A DNA stretch of 64,000 nucleotides from JASHPR01 sp963842355. Lineage in GTDB: Bacteria; Actinomycetota; Actinomycetes; Streptosporangiales; Streptosporangiaceae. Both the position numbers and the translations under genes were made by a program. The stretch covers positions 806,001 to 870,000 of the forward strand of contig CAWJGC010000011.1 of the NCBI GenBank assembly GCA_963842355.1. Reading direction: 5' to 3'. Of this stretch, positions 27,757-35,864 are shown one piece after another. Each line of letters opens with the position of its first letter. The first letter of the stretch is position 1. Below the pieces are notes generated by a model. It ran no database searches, had not been told where the DNA came from, and saw only the letters and a program-made list of their open reading frames with translations.

Positions 27757-27952
27757 GGGCCTGTTCATGTGGCCAGTCGACGTAGTTGGCCAAGCCAATG
27801 GTTAATTGGTCGATGAATGTGAGCCTGCTGCACTCGGGTGTGCACTAAATCCACATTCATAGCGGCCGGGATGCCCGATGGCGGATCGCGACATGGGACG
27901 AAAGCCTTGAAAGTGGATAAAAGGTTATCGCGGCGGCGGCCGGCCCGGCGAT
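27757..27952. other. Structured, comparatively AT-rich intergenic segment
   Basis: A 196-bp gap between the protease stop and the convergent minus-strand gene, with several dyads. CCAAT/ATTGG is at 27795-27809. ATGAATGTG (27813-27821) pairs with CACATTCAT (27852-27860), enclosing TGCAC/GTGCA (27829-27844). The composition is clearly less GC-rich than the surroundings. Confidence 0.7.
27813..27860. repeat. Nested palindromic element, copy A
   Basis: The outer arms ATGAATGTG/CACATTCAT and inner arms TGCAC/GTGCA form a two-step hairpin. The right half resembles the right half of the palindrome at 58.25 kb (both end in TCCACATTCAT). It could be a transcript terminator, a small mobile palindrome or a protein site. 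Confidence 0.5.
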
Positions 27953-28501
27953 CTAGGGGGTTTCGGCGGCGTACGGCAGCCAGGACTTGTCCTGGCCTGT
28001 GATCACGGGGGGCGGCTCGGGCTGGCCGGCGGGGCGGCTGGCGGGGTGCGCGACGGCTTCAGCCAGGAGGCCGACGAAGGCGCGGATCGTGGCGTCGGCC
28101 ACCCGGCACAAGATCGCCCGGTCCAGCCCGGCGCCCAGGGCTCCTGCTGGCGGCCGGTAAACCCCGGTCACGTTGAGCACGGTGGCGTGCTCGCCGTCCG
28201 GGGTGAGCGTGATGTCGGCATCGAGCGCGGGGAACAGCGCGCCGCCCGGCCCGGTGGCCTCCCACCGGAACGGGAGACGGGCCGAGTCCTGGTCGGCCAC
28301 CAGGTCCCGGTACCGCACTTCGACCAGCTTGGACATGCCCCGCACCGAGCCCAGCGGGCCGACCCGGGTCAGGCCGGTGGTTCCCTCGCCGTAGGCGGAA
28401 TCCGACGCCCTCAGCAGGAAGCCACTGCTGGCCAGGCTGGCCAGCCTGGCCTGGGCCGCAGGGAAACCGAGGTCTAGCCGTACTTCATCGCGTACGAACA
28501 T
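27953..28501 (-). CDS. SRPBCC-like protein, unrecognised function
   Basis: A 182-residue protein from ATG 28501 (MFVRDEVRLDLGFPAAQARL). The alternating strands and C-terminal long helix (LCRVADATIRAFVGLLAEAV) suggest a START/SRPBCC fold. The frame is open back to 28741, but two palindromic DevR-like boxes lie in that stretch. I therefore treat it as promoter and start at 28501, although no strong Shine-Dalgarno sequence is visible. It diverges from the CBM48-like gene. Confidence 0.65.
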   Translation of the reverse strand: MFVRDEVRLDLGFPAAQARLASLASSGFLLRASDSAYGEGTTGLTRVGPLGSVRGMSKLVEVRYRDLVADQDSARLPFRWEATGPGGALFPALDADITLTPDGEHATVLNVTGVYRPPAGALGAGLDRAILCRVADATIRAFVGLLAEAVAHPASRPAGQPEPPPVITGQDKSWLPYAAETP

Positions 28502-28537
28502 GCGGTCATTGAACCCGGCCGGAGGCCGGCCGACCCA

Positions 28538-28551
28538 GGGACCTAGGTCCT
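28538..28551. promoter_or_regulatory. DevR/OsdR-like palindrome, SRPBCC side
   Basis: GGGAC-CTAG-GTCCT is nearly perfect. It ends 36 nt before the start at 28501. Confidence 0.6.
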
Positions 28552-28638
28552 GACCGGCTCGCCGCACGTCCCTCCCGGCGCTCGCGTACCGGGTCATGAG
28601 CCCGCTGCCGGCACCGGTCCCAAAATTCACCTCGATGA

Positions 28639-28652
28639 GGGACTTTGGTCCC
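28639..28652. promoter_or_regulatory. DevR/OsdR-like palindrome, closest match to the mycobacterial DosR core
   Basis: GGGAC-TTTG-GTCCC (flanked by A and T, extending the dyad) reproduces the DosR core GGGAC-N4-GTCCC exactly. It lies 89 nt before the CBM48-like gene start and 137 nt before the SRPBCC-like gene. Confidence 0.72.
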
Positions 28653-28741
28653 TGAAAGCGAGGCGGCGACGGCGCGACCATGGACCCTTCGGTGTCCAGG
28701 GCGCGCCTCGCGGCAGCGCTGCGCAGGCGGGAGGAAGTCAA

Positions 28742-29023
28742 TTGATCAAGCTAACGAGGTCTCGCCGCGACGGGACGGTCCGGGTCACGTTCGCGCTGCC
28801 GGCCGACGAGCCCGCGGGGGCCGTGTCGGTCGTAGGTGACTTCAATGACTGGGATCCGTCCGCTCATCCGCTCAAGAAGCGGGCGAATGGCACCCGCACC
28901 GCCGCGGTGACCGTCCCCGCCGGCCGCACGCTGCATTTCCGGTATCTCGCCGAAGGCGGGATCTGGTTCGACGACGACACGGCCACGACCCGGGATGCTC
29001 ACGGGGCCAGCATCTCGGTCTGA
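28742..29023 (+). CDS. Small isoamylase-type (CBM48-like) domain protein
   Basis: A 93-residue stand-alone E-set domain. VSVVGDFNDWDPSAHPLKKR and AGRTLHFRYLAEGGIWFDDD are typical of the AMPK beta/GlgB N-terminal glycogen-binding module. There is no catalytic domain. TTG start with GGAGGAAG upstream. Stand-alone copies could bind glycogen-like glucans or act as a regulatory subunit. The gene faces the DosR-type palindrome at 28639. Confidence 0.85.
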   Translation: MIKLTRSRRDGTVRVTFALPADEPAGAVSVVGDFNDWDPSAHPLKKRANGTRTAAVTVPAGRTLHFRYLAEGGIWFDDDTATTRDAHGASISV

Positions 29024-29051
29024 CCGGCCGCGGTCCTGGCCCATGCCCCGG

Positions 29052-29369
29052 TCAGGCCTGCTGGCCCACCCATAGCTGCTGCGGCGAGACCGGCGTGCCG
29101 CTCGGGTCCAGGACCGTCGCGCCCGCCGCCTCGAGTTCGCGGCGAGACCCGCGGTAATGGTGGCCGCACAGCAGCAGTTCGGTGGACCGCGGCCGACCCG
29201 GCGATCGCGGCATGACCGCGATCACGGCGGGCCGTGACGCGCAGCAGCAGGAGCGCTCGGCGCGCCGGACCGCCCGCCAGTCGATGTCGAGCAAGTCGCC
29301 CAGAAAGCCGCACTCGCTGCGGAGCGGGTCGAAAAGTCCGGCGGTGTGCTGCGGCGTGTTCGTTAGCAT
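29052..29369 (-). CDS. DUF7455-like small Cys-rich protein
   Basis: A 105-residue protein from ATG 29369. The central part has CCCASRPAVIAVMP and LLLCGHHYRGSRRELEAAGA, with Cys and His placed like a zinc knuckle. This pattern fits the DUF7455 family of actinobacteria; function unknown. Two DevR-like palindromes lie 36 and 59 nt upstream. Confidence 0.75.
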   Translation of the reverse strand: MLTNTPQHTAGLFDPLRSECGFLGDLLDIDWRAVRRAERSCCCASRPAVIAVMPRSPGRPRSTELLLCGHHYRGSRRELEAAGATVLDPSGTPVSPQQLWVGQQA

Positions 29370-29405
29370 GCGCCCAGCATCCGGGAACGGCCCCGGTGCC
29401 GGGCA

Positions 29406-29419
29406 GGGCCGTTGCTCCC
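29406..29419. promoter_or_regulatory. DevR/OsdR-like half-conserved site upstream of the DUF7455 gene, proximal
   Basis: GGGCC-GTTG-CTCCC: the left half is intact and the right half has one mismatch. Confidence 0.4.
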
Positions 29420-29428
29420 CAATGACGA

Positions 29429-29442
29429 AGGACGAAGGGCCC
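29429..29442. promoter_or_regulatory. DevR/OsdR-like site upstream of the DUF7455 gene, distal
   Basis: AGGAC-GAAG-GGCCC carries the GAAG spacer and swapped half-sites. It ends 59 nt before the start at 29369. Confidence 0.5.
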
Positions 29443-29545
29443 AAACCCTCCCGCGCGCGCATGGGTACGCAAAGTTTCTGCCCCGACCTCGTCCAGACTC
29501 GCGCCTCGCCGGTGTACATCAGCCCGTAGCGGAAATGGACCCGAC

Positions 29546-30526
29546 GTGAGTATCGGCGCCATTCTGAGCCAGGCCCGCCGCGAAGCGGGACTATCGGTCG
29601 CGCAGGTCAGCGAGCGTACCCGGGTCAGGGAAACCATCATCCGCGGCATCGAGCGGGACGACTACTCCGCGTGCGGCGGCGACTTCTACGCCCGGGGCCA
29701 CATCCGCAGCATCGCCCGCGTGGTCGGAACTGATCCAGCCCCGCTGATCGAGGAGTACGACGCGACCCTGGGCGCGCCCGAGGAGATCACCGCGGCGGAG
29801 GCCCTGGGGCCGGCCATGCCGATCAAGGCGGCCGCCAGACGCCGGCCCAACTGGACCGCGGTCCTGGCCCTGACGCTGCTGGCCGTGGTCGGCTTCGCCG
29901 GCTATCGCCTCGTCTCGGACCCGCGGCCGACGCCGGCCGCGGCGACCGGTTTCCGCCCGGCGCACACGCACGCGGGGCGCGCCGCGGCGCACGCCGGGCC
30001 CGGCGCGGCGCATCCCCAGCCGACGATCACGCGCCACGCCTCAGCCTCTCCCCCGGCGCCCGCTGCGACGCCGGCGGTCACCGCGCTCACCCCGGTCAGC
30101 ACGGCGGCGGTCGGCCCCGCCGGTGCCGCGCAGGGCGACAACCCCCAGCTCGCGTCGTTCGCGATCGCGAACGACCCGGCCACGCCCTGGCATACGAACT
30201 GGTACACCACCGCTCGTTTCGGCAACCTGCAGGCCGGGACCGGGCTGCTCCTGGACATGGGCCGGCCGGTGACGATCACCAGCGCCCGGATCAAGCTCGG
30301 CCGGACTCCCGGAGCCACCGTTGAGCTGCGGGTCGGTAACGTGCCCCGGACCGCGGACCTGCGCACGGTGGCGCGCGCGACCGATGCCGGCGGCGTGCTG
30401 CGGCTTCGGCCTGCCGGACCGGTCCGGGGCCGGTACCTGCTGATCTGGTTCACCCGCCTGCCGCCCGACAGCTCCGGTACCTACCAGGCTTCCGTCTCCG
30501 GGGTCAGGCTGAAGGGCCGGGCCTGA
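29546..30526 (+). CDS. RodZ-like HTH membrane protein with C-terminal beta domain
   Basis: A 326-residue protein. Residues 1-72 are a RodZ-type Xre helix-turn-helix (LSQARREAGLSVAQVSERTR, FYARGHIRSIARVVG). One membrane helix lies at ~104-122 (VLALTLLAVVGFAGYRLV). An Ala/Pro/His-rich linker (~125-190) leads to an extracytoplasmic beta-sandwich (~195-326) that resembles a discoidin-like fold (WHTNWYTTARFGNLQAGTGL). GTG start 29546. It lacks cell-shape neighbours such as mreB. The role may be an envelope-tethered regulator or scaffold. Confidence 0.78.
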   Translation: MSIGAILSQARREAGLSVAQVSERTRVRETIIRGIERDDYSACGGDFYARGHIRSIARVVGTDPAPLIEEYDATLGAPEEITAAEALGPAMPIKAAARRRPNWTAVLALTLLAVVGFAGYRLVSDPRPTPAAATGFRPAHTHAGRAAAHAGPGAAHPQPTITRHASASPPAPAATPAVTALTPVSTAAVGPAGAAQGDNPQLASFAIANDPATPWHTNWYTTARFGNLQAGTGLLLDMGRPVTITSARIKLGRTPGATVELRVGNVPRTADLRTVARATDAGGVLRLRPAGPVRGRYLLIWFTRLPPDSSGTYQASVSGVRLKGRA

Positions 30527-30557
30527 CCGGCCGCGCCGATGCGCCGCCCGGAGGCCG

Positions 30558-31586
30558 CTAGAGCAGGACCTCTTCGACCGGGCGCCGTACGCTGACGGCC
30601 GTCTCGCTGGTCGCCCCGAACCGGAGCAGCATCTGCGGGTAGCCGCGGCCGCTGAGGTACATGCGGATGAAGTCGCGCAGCACGGCGACCTCCAGGGGCT
30701 GGCTGTGCAGCGCCGCCGCCACCTTGTTGCTGCCGGCCAGCAGCAGGACCCGCTGCAGCGCCTGCCCGGCATGCACCCAGTCGGCCGGATGGTCGACGCT
30801 CGTGGTCAGGAGGCCCACGACCCCGGCGGACCGCGTCTCCGGCTCTTCGGTGCCGGGCGGAAGGCCCCATCCGTGACCATGGGCGTAGTCGCGGCCGGGG
30901 AAATACGGCTCGGTGCGCTCGGGCCGGGCCGGGTAGGCGGTCGGCGGGACCCCGTCCTGCCGGTGGCTGCTGGGGCCGGGCGCCCACTGGGCCTGCTCCT
31001 TGGCCCGCGCGCTGTCGCTGCGCAGCGCGTAGTCGCCGGCCTCGACGATGGCCGCGACGGCGGCCGCCCGCTGCTGGTCCTCCGCCTCGGTCAGGAGGGT
31101 CAGCTTCGCCTTCTCCCGGGCCGCCTCCCCGGGCAGGTCCGTGAGCAGCACGGCGGGAAGCGGCACGGGATCGAATCCGCCGCGGTGCGTGCGGCGCAGC
31201 GGGATCTCCGCGAACAGCTGCTTCTCGTACTCGACCGGCGGCACGCGCTCGCCCCAGGCGACCCGCGCGACCAGGTTGGGCAGGTCCGGATCGGGCAGCA
31301 CGCGCACCTGGGGCACGAGCCCCAGGTTGCGCAGGGCCACCCGGATGGTGAACAGCGCCGCGCCGCAGCTGATCATCATCTCGCGGCCGTGCGGGTCAGC
31401 CACGCGCAGTTGCCGCTCGTTGTCGGCGTGGACGCTGATCGCGTGCTCGTCGTGGCTGAACCACCACGGCTGCGTGTTGTGCACGGACGGGGCGTGCACC
31501 GCCGCGCTGACCGCGAAGCGCGCGATCCCCTCCGGGGTGGCCGCCTCGGCGGGCAGCCCGTCCGACGGCGCTTGAAAGATGTCCAC
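30558..31586 (-). CDS. Acg-family nitroreductase-like protein
   Basis: A 342-residue member of the Acg/Rv2032-Rv3131 family. AVHAPSVHNTQPWWF is the FMN-phosphate-binding start of the fold. ISCGAALFTIRVALRNLG and HAGQALQRVLLLAGSNKVA are conserved family segments. In mycobacteria such genes belong to the DosR regulon and may sequester FMN. No clear box is found upstream; the leader contains a short 9-bp tandem repeat. Confidence 0.9.
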   Translation of the reverse strand: MDIFQAPSDGLPAEAATPEGIARFAVSAAVHAPSVHNTQPWWFSHDEHAISVHADNERQLRVADPHGREMMISCGAALFTIRVALRNLGLVPQVRVLPDPDLPNLVARVAWGERVPPVEYEKQLFAEIPLRRTHRGGFDPVPLPAVLLTDLPGEAAREKAKLTLLTEAEDQQRAAAVAAIVEAGDYALRSDSARAKEQAQWAPGPSSHRQDGVPPTAYPARPERTEPYFPGRDYAHGHGWGLPPGTEEPETRSAGVVGLLTTSVDHPADWVHAGQALQRVLLLAGSNKVAAALHSQPLEVAVLRDFIRMYLSGRGYPQMLLRFGATSETAVSVRRPVEEVLL

Positions 31587-31603
31587 GGCCTTCTCCCGTC
31601 GCG

Positions 31604-31640
31604 GCCTGGATGAGCTGGATGAGCTGGGTGAGCTGGGCGG
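31604..31640. repeat. 9-bp tandem repeat in the leader of the Acg gene
   Basis: Units of GGATGAGCT (last copy GGGTGAGCT) occur about four times directly upstream of the nitroreductase gene. The run is short and may simply be slippage. Confidence 0.5.
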
Positions 31641-31851
31641 CCCGCACCCACCATGGACCGTCCGCCGAGCCTATCAGCGCAGCACGGGACGGGGACGTGG
31701 CAGAGGCCAGCGCCGCCAGCTGGCCGGCGACCTCGCCGGTCAGCTCTTCTTGCCGGCGCGATTGCCCGTGCGAGCGATCGCGCCGGCCGCCGGCGCCAGG
31801 GTCAGCCAGAGCCCGATGGTGACAACCATCGACGTGAGGTAACCGAACGGG

Positions 31852-32267
31852 TCAGCGCACGACCAGCACGGGCCGGTCGGCCAGGTGGATCACCTTGTGC
31901 GCGGTGCTGCCGAGGAGGAGCCCGGCCAGGTCACCGCGGCCGCGCGAGCCCATGACGATGAGGCTGACGTCGTGCACCTTGGCGTCCTCGACGATCTCGC
32001 GGGCCGCGTAGCCGTACAGCGTTGTCCGCACCACGCCGTGCGCCTTGACCCCGGCCTTGGTCAGTTCCCCCACCGCGGCATCGACGTTCGCCTGAGCCTC
32101 GTCGGTCGACTCGGTCGCGATCAGCCCGCCCCGGGCAGGACCTCACGCTCGCGCAGGTGCAGGACCCACACCTCGGCGCTGGCCAGCGACGCCAGGTCAC
32201 GGGTGGCGGCGAGCACCCGCTCGGTGCTTTCGGAATGGTCTACGGCCACCAGCAGCTTCTCGTACAT
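31852..32267 (-). pseudogene. Universal stress protein interrupted by a -1 frameshift
   Basis: Reading from ATG 32267 (AAAGGA upstream) gives MYEKLLVAVDHSESTERVLA and on to REREVLPGAG, then a stop at 32121. The rest of the UspA domain continues in another frame: IATESTDEAQANVDAAVGEL, then VMGSRGRGDLAGLLLGSTAH with the ATP-binding G-x2-G-x9-G pattern, to a stop at 31852. Adding one base in the C-run near 32125-32133 restores one 138-residue protein. The loss is either a real inactivation or an error in a homopolymer. It lies downstream of an intact Usp gene in the same direction. Confidence 0.88.
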
Positions 32268-32317
32268 CGGTCTTTCCTTTCTCGCGCACCGATAGGCAGC
32301 TCTCGGGCCGCCTGCCG

Positions 32318-32776
32318 CTAGTCCTCGCTCCGGCCGCGGATCACGACCACGGGGCAGGGTGCGTGGTGCGTGCAGTGCCGGCTGACCGAGCCGAGCAGGG
32401 CTCCGGTGAACCCGCCGTGCCCGCGGCGGCCCACCACCAGAACGTCCGCGCCGCCGGAGTTATCGACCAGTACCTGGGCGGCGTAGCCCTGGACGACCAC
32501 CGGCCGCACCCGCACGTCGCTGCCCGGATCGACGGCCTGGCTGATCGCCTCGGCCACGGTCTTCGCCGCGATCTCCCCGTAGTCGGTGTCGTCGACTATG
32601 GCTCCCCAGCCGAAACCGCTCGCGGCGGCGGGGTACTGCCACGCGATCACGGCGTCGACGGTGGCGCCGGTCAGTTCGGCCTGCCGGACCGCCCAGCGAA
32701 GGGCTTCCAGCGAGCACGCCGAGCCGTCGACTCCCGCCACGATCCGGTGACTGCCCGCGCGCTGATCTCCAGGCAC
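32318..32776 (-). CDS. Universal stress protein (UspA family)
   Basis: A 152-residue single UspA domain: HRIVAGVDGSACSLEALRWA at the start, VVGRRGHGGFTGALLGSVS for the nucleotide-binding loop. I chose GTG 32776, with GGGAGG 8 nt upstream; GTG 32785 touches the Shine-Dalgarno sequence. A DevR-like box lies 58 nt upstream and probably drives this gene and the frameshifted copy behind it. Confidence 0.92.
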   Translation of the reverse strand: MPGDQRAGSHRIVAGVDGSACSLEALRWAVRQAELTGATVDAVIAWQYPAAASGFGWGAIVDDTDYGEIAAKTVAEAISQAVDPGSDVRVRPVVVQGYAAQVLVDNSGGADVLVVGRRGHGGFTGALLGSVSRHCTHHAPCPVVVIRGRSED

Positions 32777-32834
32777 GTTGCCCACCTCCCTGCACTCCTG
32801 CCTTCAGGATCTGGCGCAGGGAACAGCCCGCTCA

Positions 32835-32848
32835 GAGGCGAAGGTCCC
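32835..32848. promoter_or_regulatory. DevR/OsdR-like site upstream of the Usp pair
   Basis: GAGGC-GAAG-GTCCC has the conserved spacer and right half and a degenerate left half. Confidence 0.55.
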
Positions 32849-32870
32849 GGATGCCCGGGCCTGCGGACCC

Positions 32871-34415
32871 TCAGGTCACGTCGTGGCGGAGGACGTTCAG
32901 GACGTGCGTGGCGAGGTCCAAGAGCTCGAACTTCTCGCCCGTGCTCAGGGATCCGAGCTGCGCGCCGCCGCAGCGGACGCCGTCCCAGCCGAGCTGCTGG
33001 TAGGCGTCGGCGACGGCGGCCAGGGCGCCGGTCAGGTCCTGGCCGTCCAGGTACCGGGTGAGGCTGTGGTTCAGCCAGTACTGCATGTTGCGGTAGCCGA
33101 GCGCGAAGTCGTTCTGCCGGTACTTCACGTCGATGAACCCGCCGAAGTGGAACAGGAAAGCGCCTGCGAGCAGCGCGGACGCCGACTCGGTGACCGCCGG
33201 GTCGATGGCCGGGGAGACGACGTCCACCAGCGCGGGCTGCTTCCCCTCCAGGCCCGTGGTCGCGGCCACCAGCGCCGCCACGGTCTCGGCGTAGTCGCCA
33301 CCTGCCTCGCCGTGACTCCCGGGCGCCCGGCCGGCCGTCGCCCGGACCTGGTCCTGCTGCCGGCGGATCTGGCCGAGCTGCGCGGCGGCCGCCTCCTGCA
33401 GGCTGGCCCGGAGCGTGTCCGCCTGGGCGGCCGAGAGCCCGAGCCTGTCGATGGCCGCGGCCACCCCGGCCTGCACCGCCTCCGGGATGGCCTTCGACCA
33501 TTCCAGGTAGGTGTTGGTCTTCTCCAGCCGCCGGAGATCGTCGAAGATCGTCTGGGTGCGGCCGATCGTGAACGCGCGGGTGCCCGCGTGCAGCCAGGAC
33601 GGCTGCGGGCTGTCCCCGGTCCAGGCCGGTGACGGCGTCTGGGTGGTGGCCGCGGGGTCGGGATGGATCAGCAGGAAGACCCGGTCGTCGTCGCTGCCGA
33701 CGGACTGGGCCAGGTCGAGGGTGCGGCCCAGCGGCTCGTTGTCGACGGTGCCGCCGTCGGTGTACCAGAACTTGCCGTCGGCCGGGAACCCGGTCAGGCC
33801 GGCCTGATCGTACTGGCCCCGGTCGGCGGAGCGGTCAAGCTGCTTGGGCGGGAACCCGATCGCGTTGGCCCCCGAGGCGATGGCCGCCTGCGCCAGCTCC
33901 AGGTATCCCTCGGATTCGAGGGCGCTGGTCAGCTTCACGCTGTACCAGTCCAGGAAGGTCGACGCCTGCATGGGCGTGTCGCGGTCGACGATGGGCAGAG
34001 CGTAGCTCAGCCCGCCGAGGCTGGCCAGGGCCATCGAGAGCTGGATGGGCTCGCGCTGCCAGCGGCCAGGTGGCCCGTCCGGGATTCCGCCTGCCCCCAG
34101 CAGGTCCTGGGCGATCCCGGACAGCGCCTCGCCGGACAGCGGCGACTGCGTGGAGTGCGTCTTCATGGCCTTGAGCGAGACCAGCTCGACCCAGGCCCGC
34201 CGCAGCAGCGCCACCGGGTCGGCTCCGCGCAGCAGGGCCCGCGCGGAAAGCAGGCCGGTGATCGAGCCCGCCGAGGCCGAGGCCATGGTGTCGATCACGA
34301 CCGCCTGCTCGCCGAGTTCCTGGCACGCCAGCAGTAAGGCGGCGAGCGCACCGCCCTCGTAAGCGCCGAGCGAGACCGCACCAGGCAGGGTCAGGGAAAT
34401 ACGGATTCTCGCCAC
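32871..34415 (-). CDS. Patatin-like phospholipase family protein
   Basis: A 514-residue patatin-type hydrolase. The oxyanion loop is seen in LPGAVSLGAYEGGALAALL. The nucleophile elbow is SASAGSIT, where the first Gly of GxSxG is Ser. The catalytic Asp is in YTDGGTVDNEPL. A C-terminal region (~330-514) beyond the hydrolase core is helical. I chose GTG 34415, with GAGGAGG upstream, over 34439. It is probably an acyl hydrolase acting on membrane lipids or acyl-CoAs. Confidence 0.85.
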   Translation of the reverse strand: MARIRISLTLPGAVSLGAYEGGALAALLLACQELGEQAVVIDTMASASAGSITGLLSARALLRGADPVALLRRAWVELVSLKAMKTHSTQSPLSGEALSGIAQDLLGAGGIPDGPPGRWQREPIQLSMALASLGGLSYALPIVDRDTPMQASTFLDWYSVKLTSALESEGYLELAQAAIASGANAIGFPPKQLDRSADRGQYDQAGLTGFPADGKFWYTDGGTVDNEPLGRTLDLAQSVGSDDDRVFLLIHPDPAATTQTPSPAWTGDSPQPSWLHAGTRAFTIGRTQTIFDDLRRLEKTNTYLEWSKAIPEAVQAGVAAAIDRLGLSAAQADTLRASLQEAAAAQLGQIRRQQDQVRATAGRAPGSHGEAGGDYAETVAALVAATTGLEGKQPALVDVVSPAIDPAVTESASALLAGAFLFHFGGFIDVKYRQNDFALGYRNMQYWLNHSLTRYLDGQDLTGALAAVADAYQQLGWDGVRCGGAQLGSLSTGEKFELLDLATHVLNVLRHDVT

Positions 34416-34500
34416 GGATCCCTCCTCAGGGGAAGCCACGCTGCGCCCGGGTTCACCCGGATGCCGCTATCGTGATCCAGCTTGCCAGCCCGTCCCGGCG

Positions 34501-35847
34501 TCAGGTAAGGCCTCGGCGGAACTGCGGCAGCCACTCGGCCTCGGCCTCCAGCATCCGGTCGGCCATCTCGTGGATCTTCGGCAGCGTCTGCATGGCGCTG
34601 GTGAGCGGATCGAGGGCCACGGCGGCGTGCACGAGCTCGCGGCGGCCGGTCGTGGCGGCCTGGACGATCAGGCGCTGGACCGCGATCTGCACCTGGTTCA
34701 GCGCCGCGCAGGCGGGCGGCAAGGCGCCGTAGCGGACCGGCCGCACGCCGCCGGCGTCGGCCACGCAGGCCAGCTCGACGCACGCGTCGCCGGGCAGGTT
34801 CGTGATCAGGCCGCCGTTGCGCACGTTGACGTAGACCACTCGCGGCGTGCCGGTCACGATGCTGTCCATGATCGGCGCCGCGAGCTCGCCGCCGGGCCGC
34901 AGGCCCGCGCGCCGCGCCTCGTCCACGACGTCCCGGTCGCCGCGCGCCTTGTCAGCGGCCGCGGAGACCTGCAGGTTGTCCCAGTGCCGGTCCAGGTAAT
35001 GCCGGGTCAGATCCGGCGTCTTGCGGAACCACGCCCAGTACTCGCTCGCGTGATGGCTCGACTCGGTGTGGAAGTAGCCCGTGAGCTGCATCAGCTCGGC
35101 CCGCACCCGCTCGTTGCTCTGGTACGGGCTGTCGGACCTGGCCAGCATCGGGATCGTCTGGTCCACGTGCCGGGCGGTCATTACCTCCCTGATCCGCGGG
35201 ATCAGGTCCTCTTCCCCCCGGCGGAAGGTCGTGAACCACGCCGTGTGGTTCACCCCCGCCGCGTCGAACGTGACCTCGCCCAGCGGGACGCCGAGTTCCC
35301 TGGCGAGCAGTTCGGCCGTGTTCTGCACGCTGTGGCACAGGCCGATCACGCGCACGCCGAGCAGGTCCGTAGCCCAGACGTTGGGCGACATCGGGTTGGT
35401 GTAGTTCAGCAGCAGCGCGTCCGGGCATTCCCGCCGCATGGCCTCGGCCACCACGCGGAGCGCCTCGATGGTCCGCAGGCCGCGGAAGACGCCGCCCGGC
35501 CCCAGCGTGTCGCCGACCGTCTGGTCGATCCCGTACTCCCGCGGGATCTCCAGGTCGCAGGCGTAGGCGCGGACGCCGCCCACCTGGAACACGGTGAGGA
35601 CGAAGTCGGCGCCGCGCAGCGCGGCGTGCAGGTCGGCGGGGATCTCCACGCTCGCCGCCCGCCCGCCAAGCTCGATGAGCTCGCGCACGGCCGTGGCCGT
35701 GAGCCGGGCGGCCGCCGCGTCGATGTCGTACAGCGCGAGCACGCCGCCGGCCAGCGCCGGGAACGACAGGATGTCCCGGGCCAGCCTGACGGGGAAGACC
35801 CACCCGCCCGCGCCGACGATCGCGATCCGCGGCCGGCCTGCGGTCAT
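34501..35847 (-). CDS. Glycoside hydrolase family 4 (alpha-galacturonidase/alpha-glucosidase type)
   Basis: NAD+ and metal-dependent glycosidase of 448 residues. The Rossmann start is IAIVGAGGWVF. LLNYTNPMSPNVWAT is conserved, and the metal ligands are Cys in GLCHSVQNT and His in GVNHTAWF. ATG 35847 has GGGAGG 4 nt upstream. It is the last gene of a four-gene minus-strand order (lactonase, dehydrogenase, GH4) pointing to use of a glycoside or uronide. The exact sugar cannot be read. Confidence 0.9.
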   Translation of the reverse strand: MTAGRPRIAIVGAGGWVFPVRLARDILSFPALAGGVLALYDIDAAAARLTATAVRELIELGGRAASVEIPADLHAALRGADFVLTVFQVGGVRAYACDLEIPREYGIDQTVGDTLGPGGVFRGLRTIEALRVVAEAMRRECPDALLLNYTNPMSPNVWATDLLGVRVIGLCHSVQNTAELLARELGVPLGEVTFDAAGVNHTAWFTTFRRGEEDLIPRIREVMTARHVDQTIPMLARSDSPYQSNERVRAELMQLTGYFHTESSHHASEYWAWFRKTPDLTRHYLDRHWDNLQVSAAADKARGDRDVVDEARRAGLRPGGELAAPIMDSIVTGTPRVVYVNVRNGGLITNLPGDACVELACVADAGGVRPVRYGALPPACAALNQVQIAVQRLIVQAATTGRRELVHAAVALDPLTSAMQTLPKIHEMADRMLEAEAEWLPQFRRGLT

Positions 35848-35864
35848 CTCGCCTCCCGGAGGCC

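Noticed and set aside
28502..28741. N-terminal 80 codons of the SRPBCC-like frame
   Set aside because: Contains two palindromic sites and no coding-like conservation; treated as promoter.
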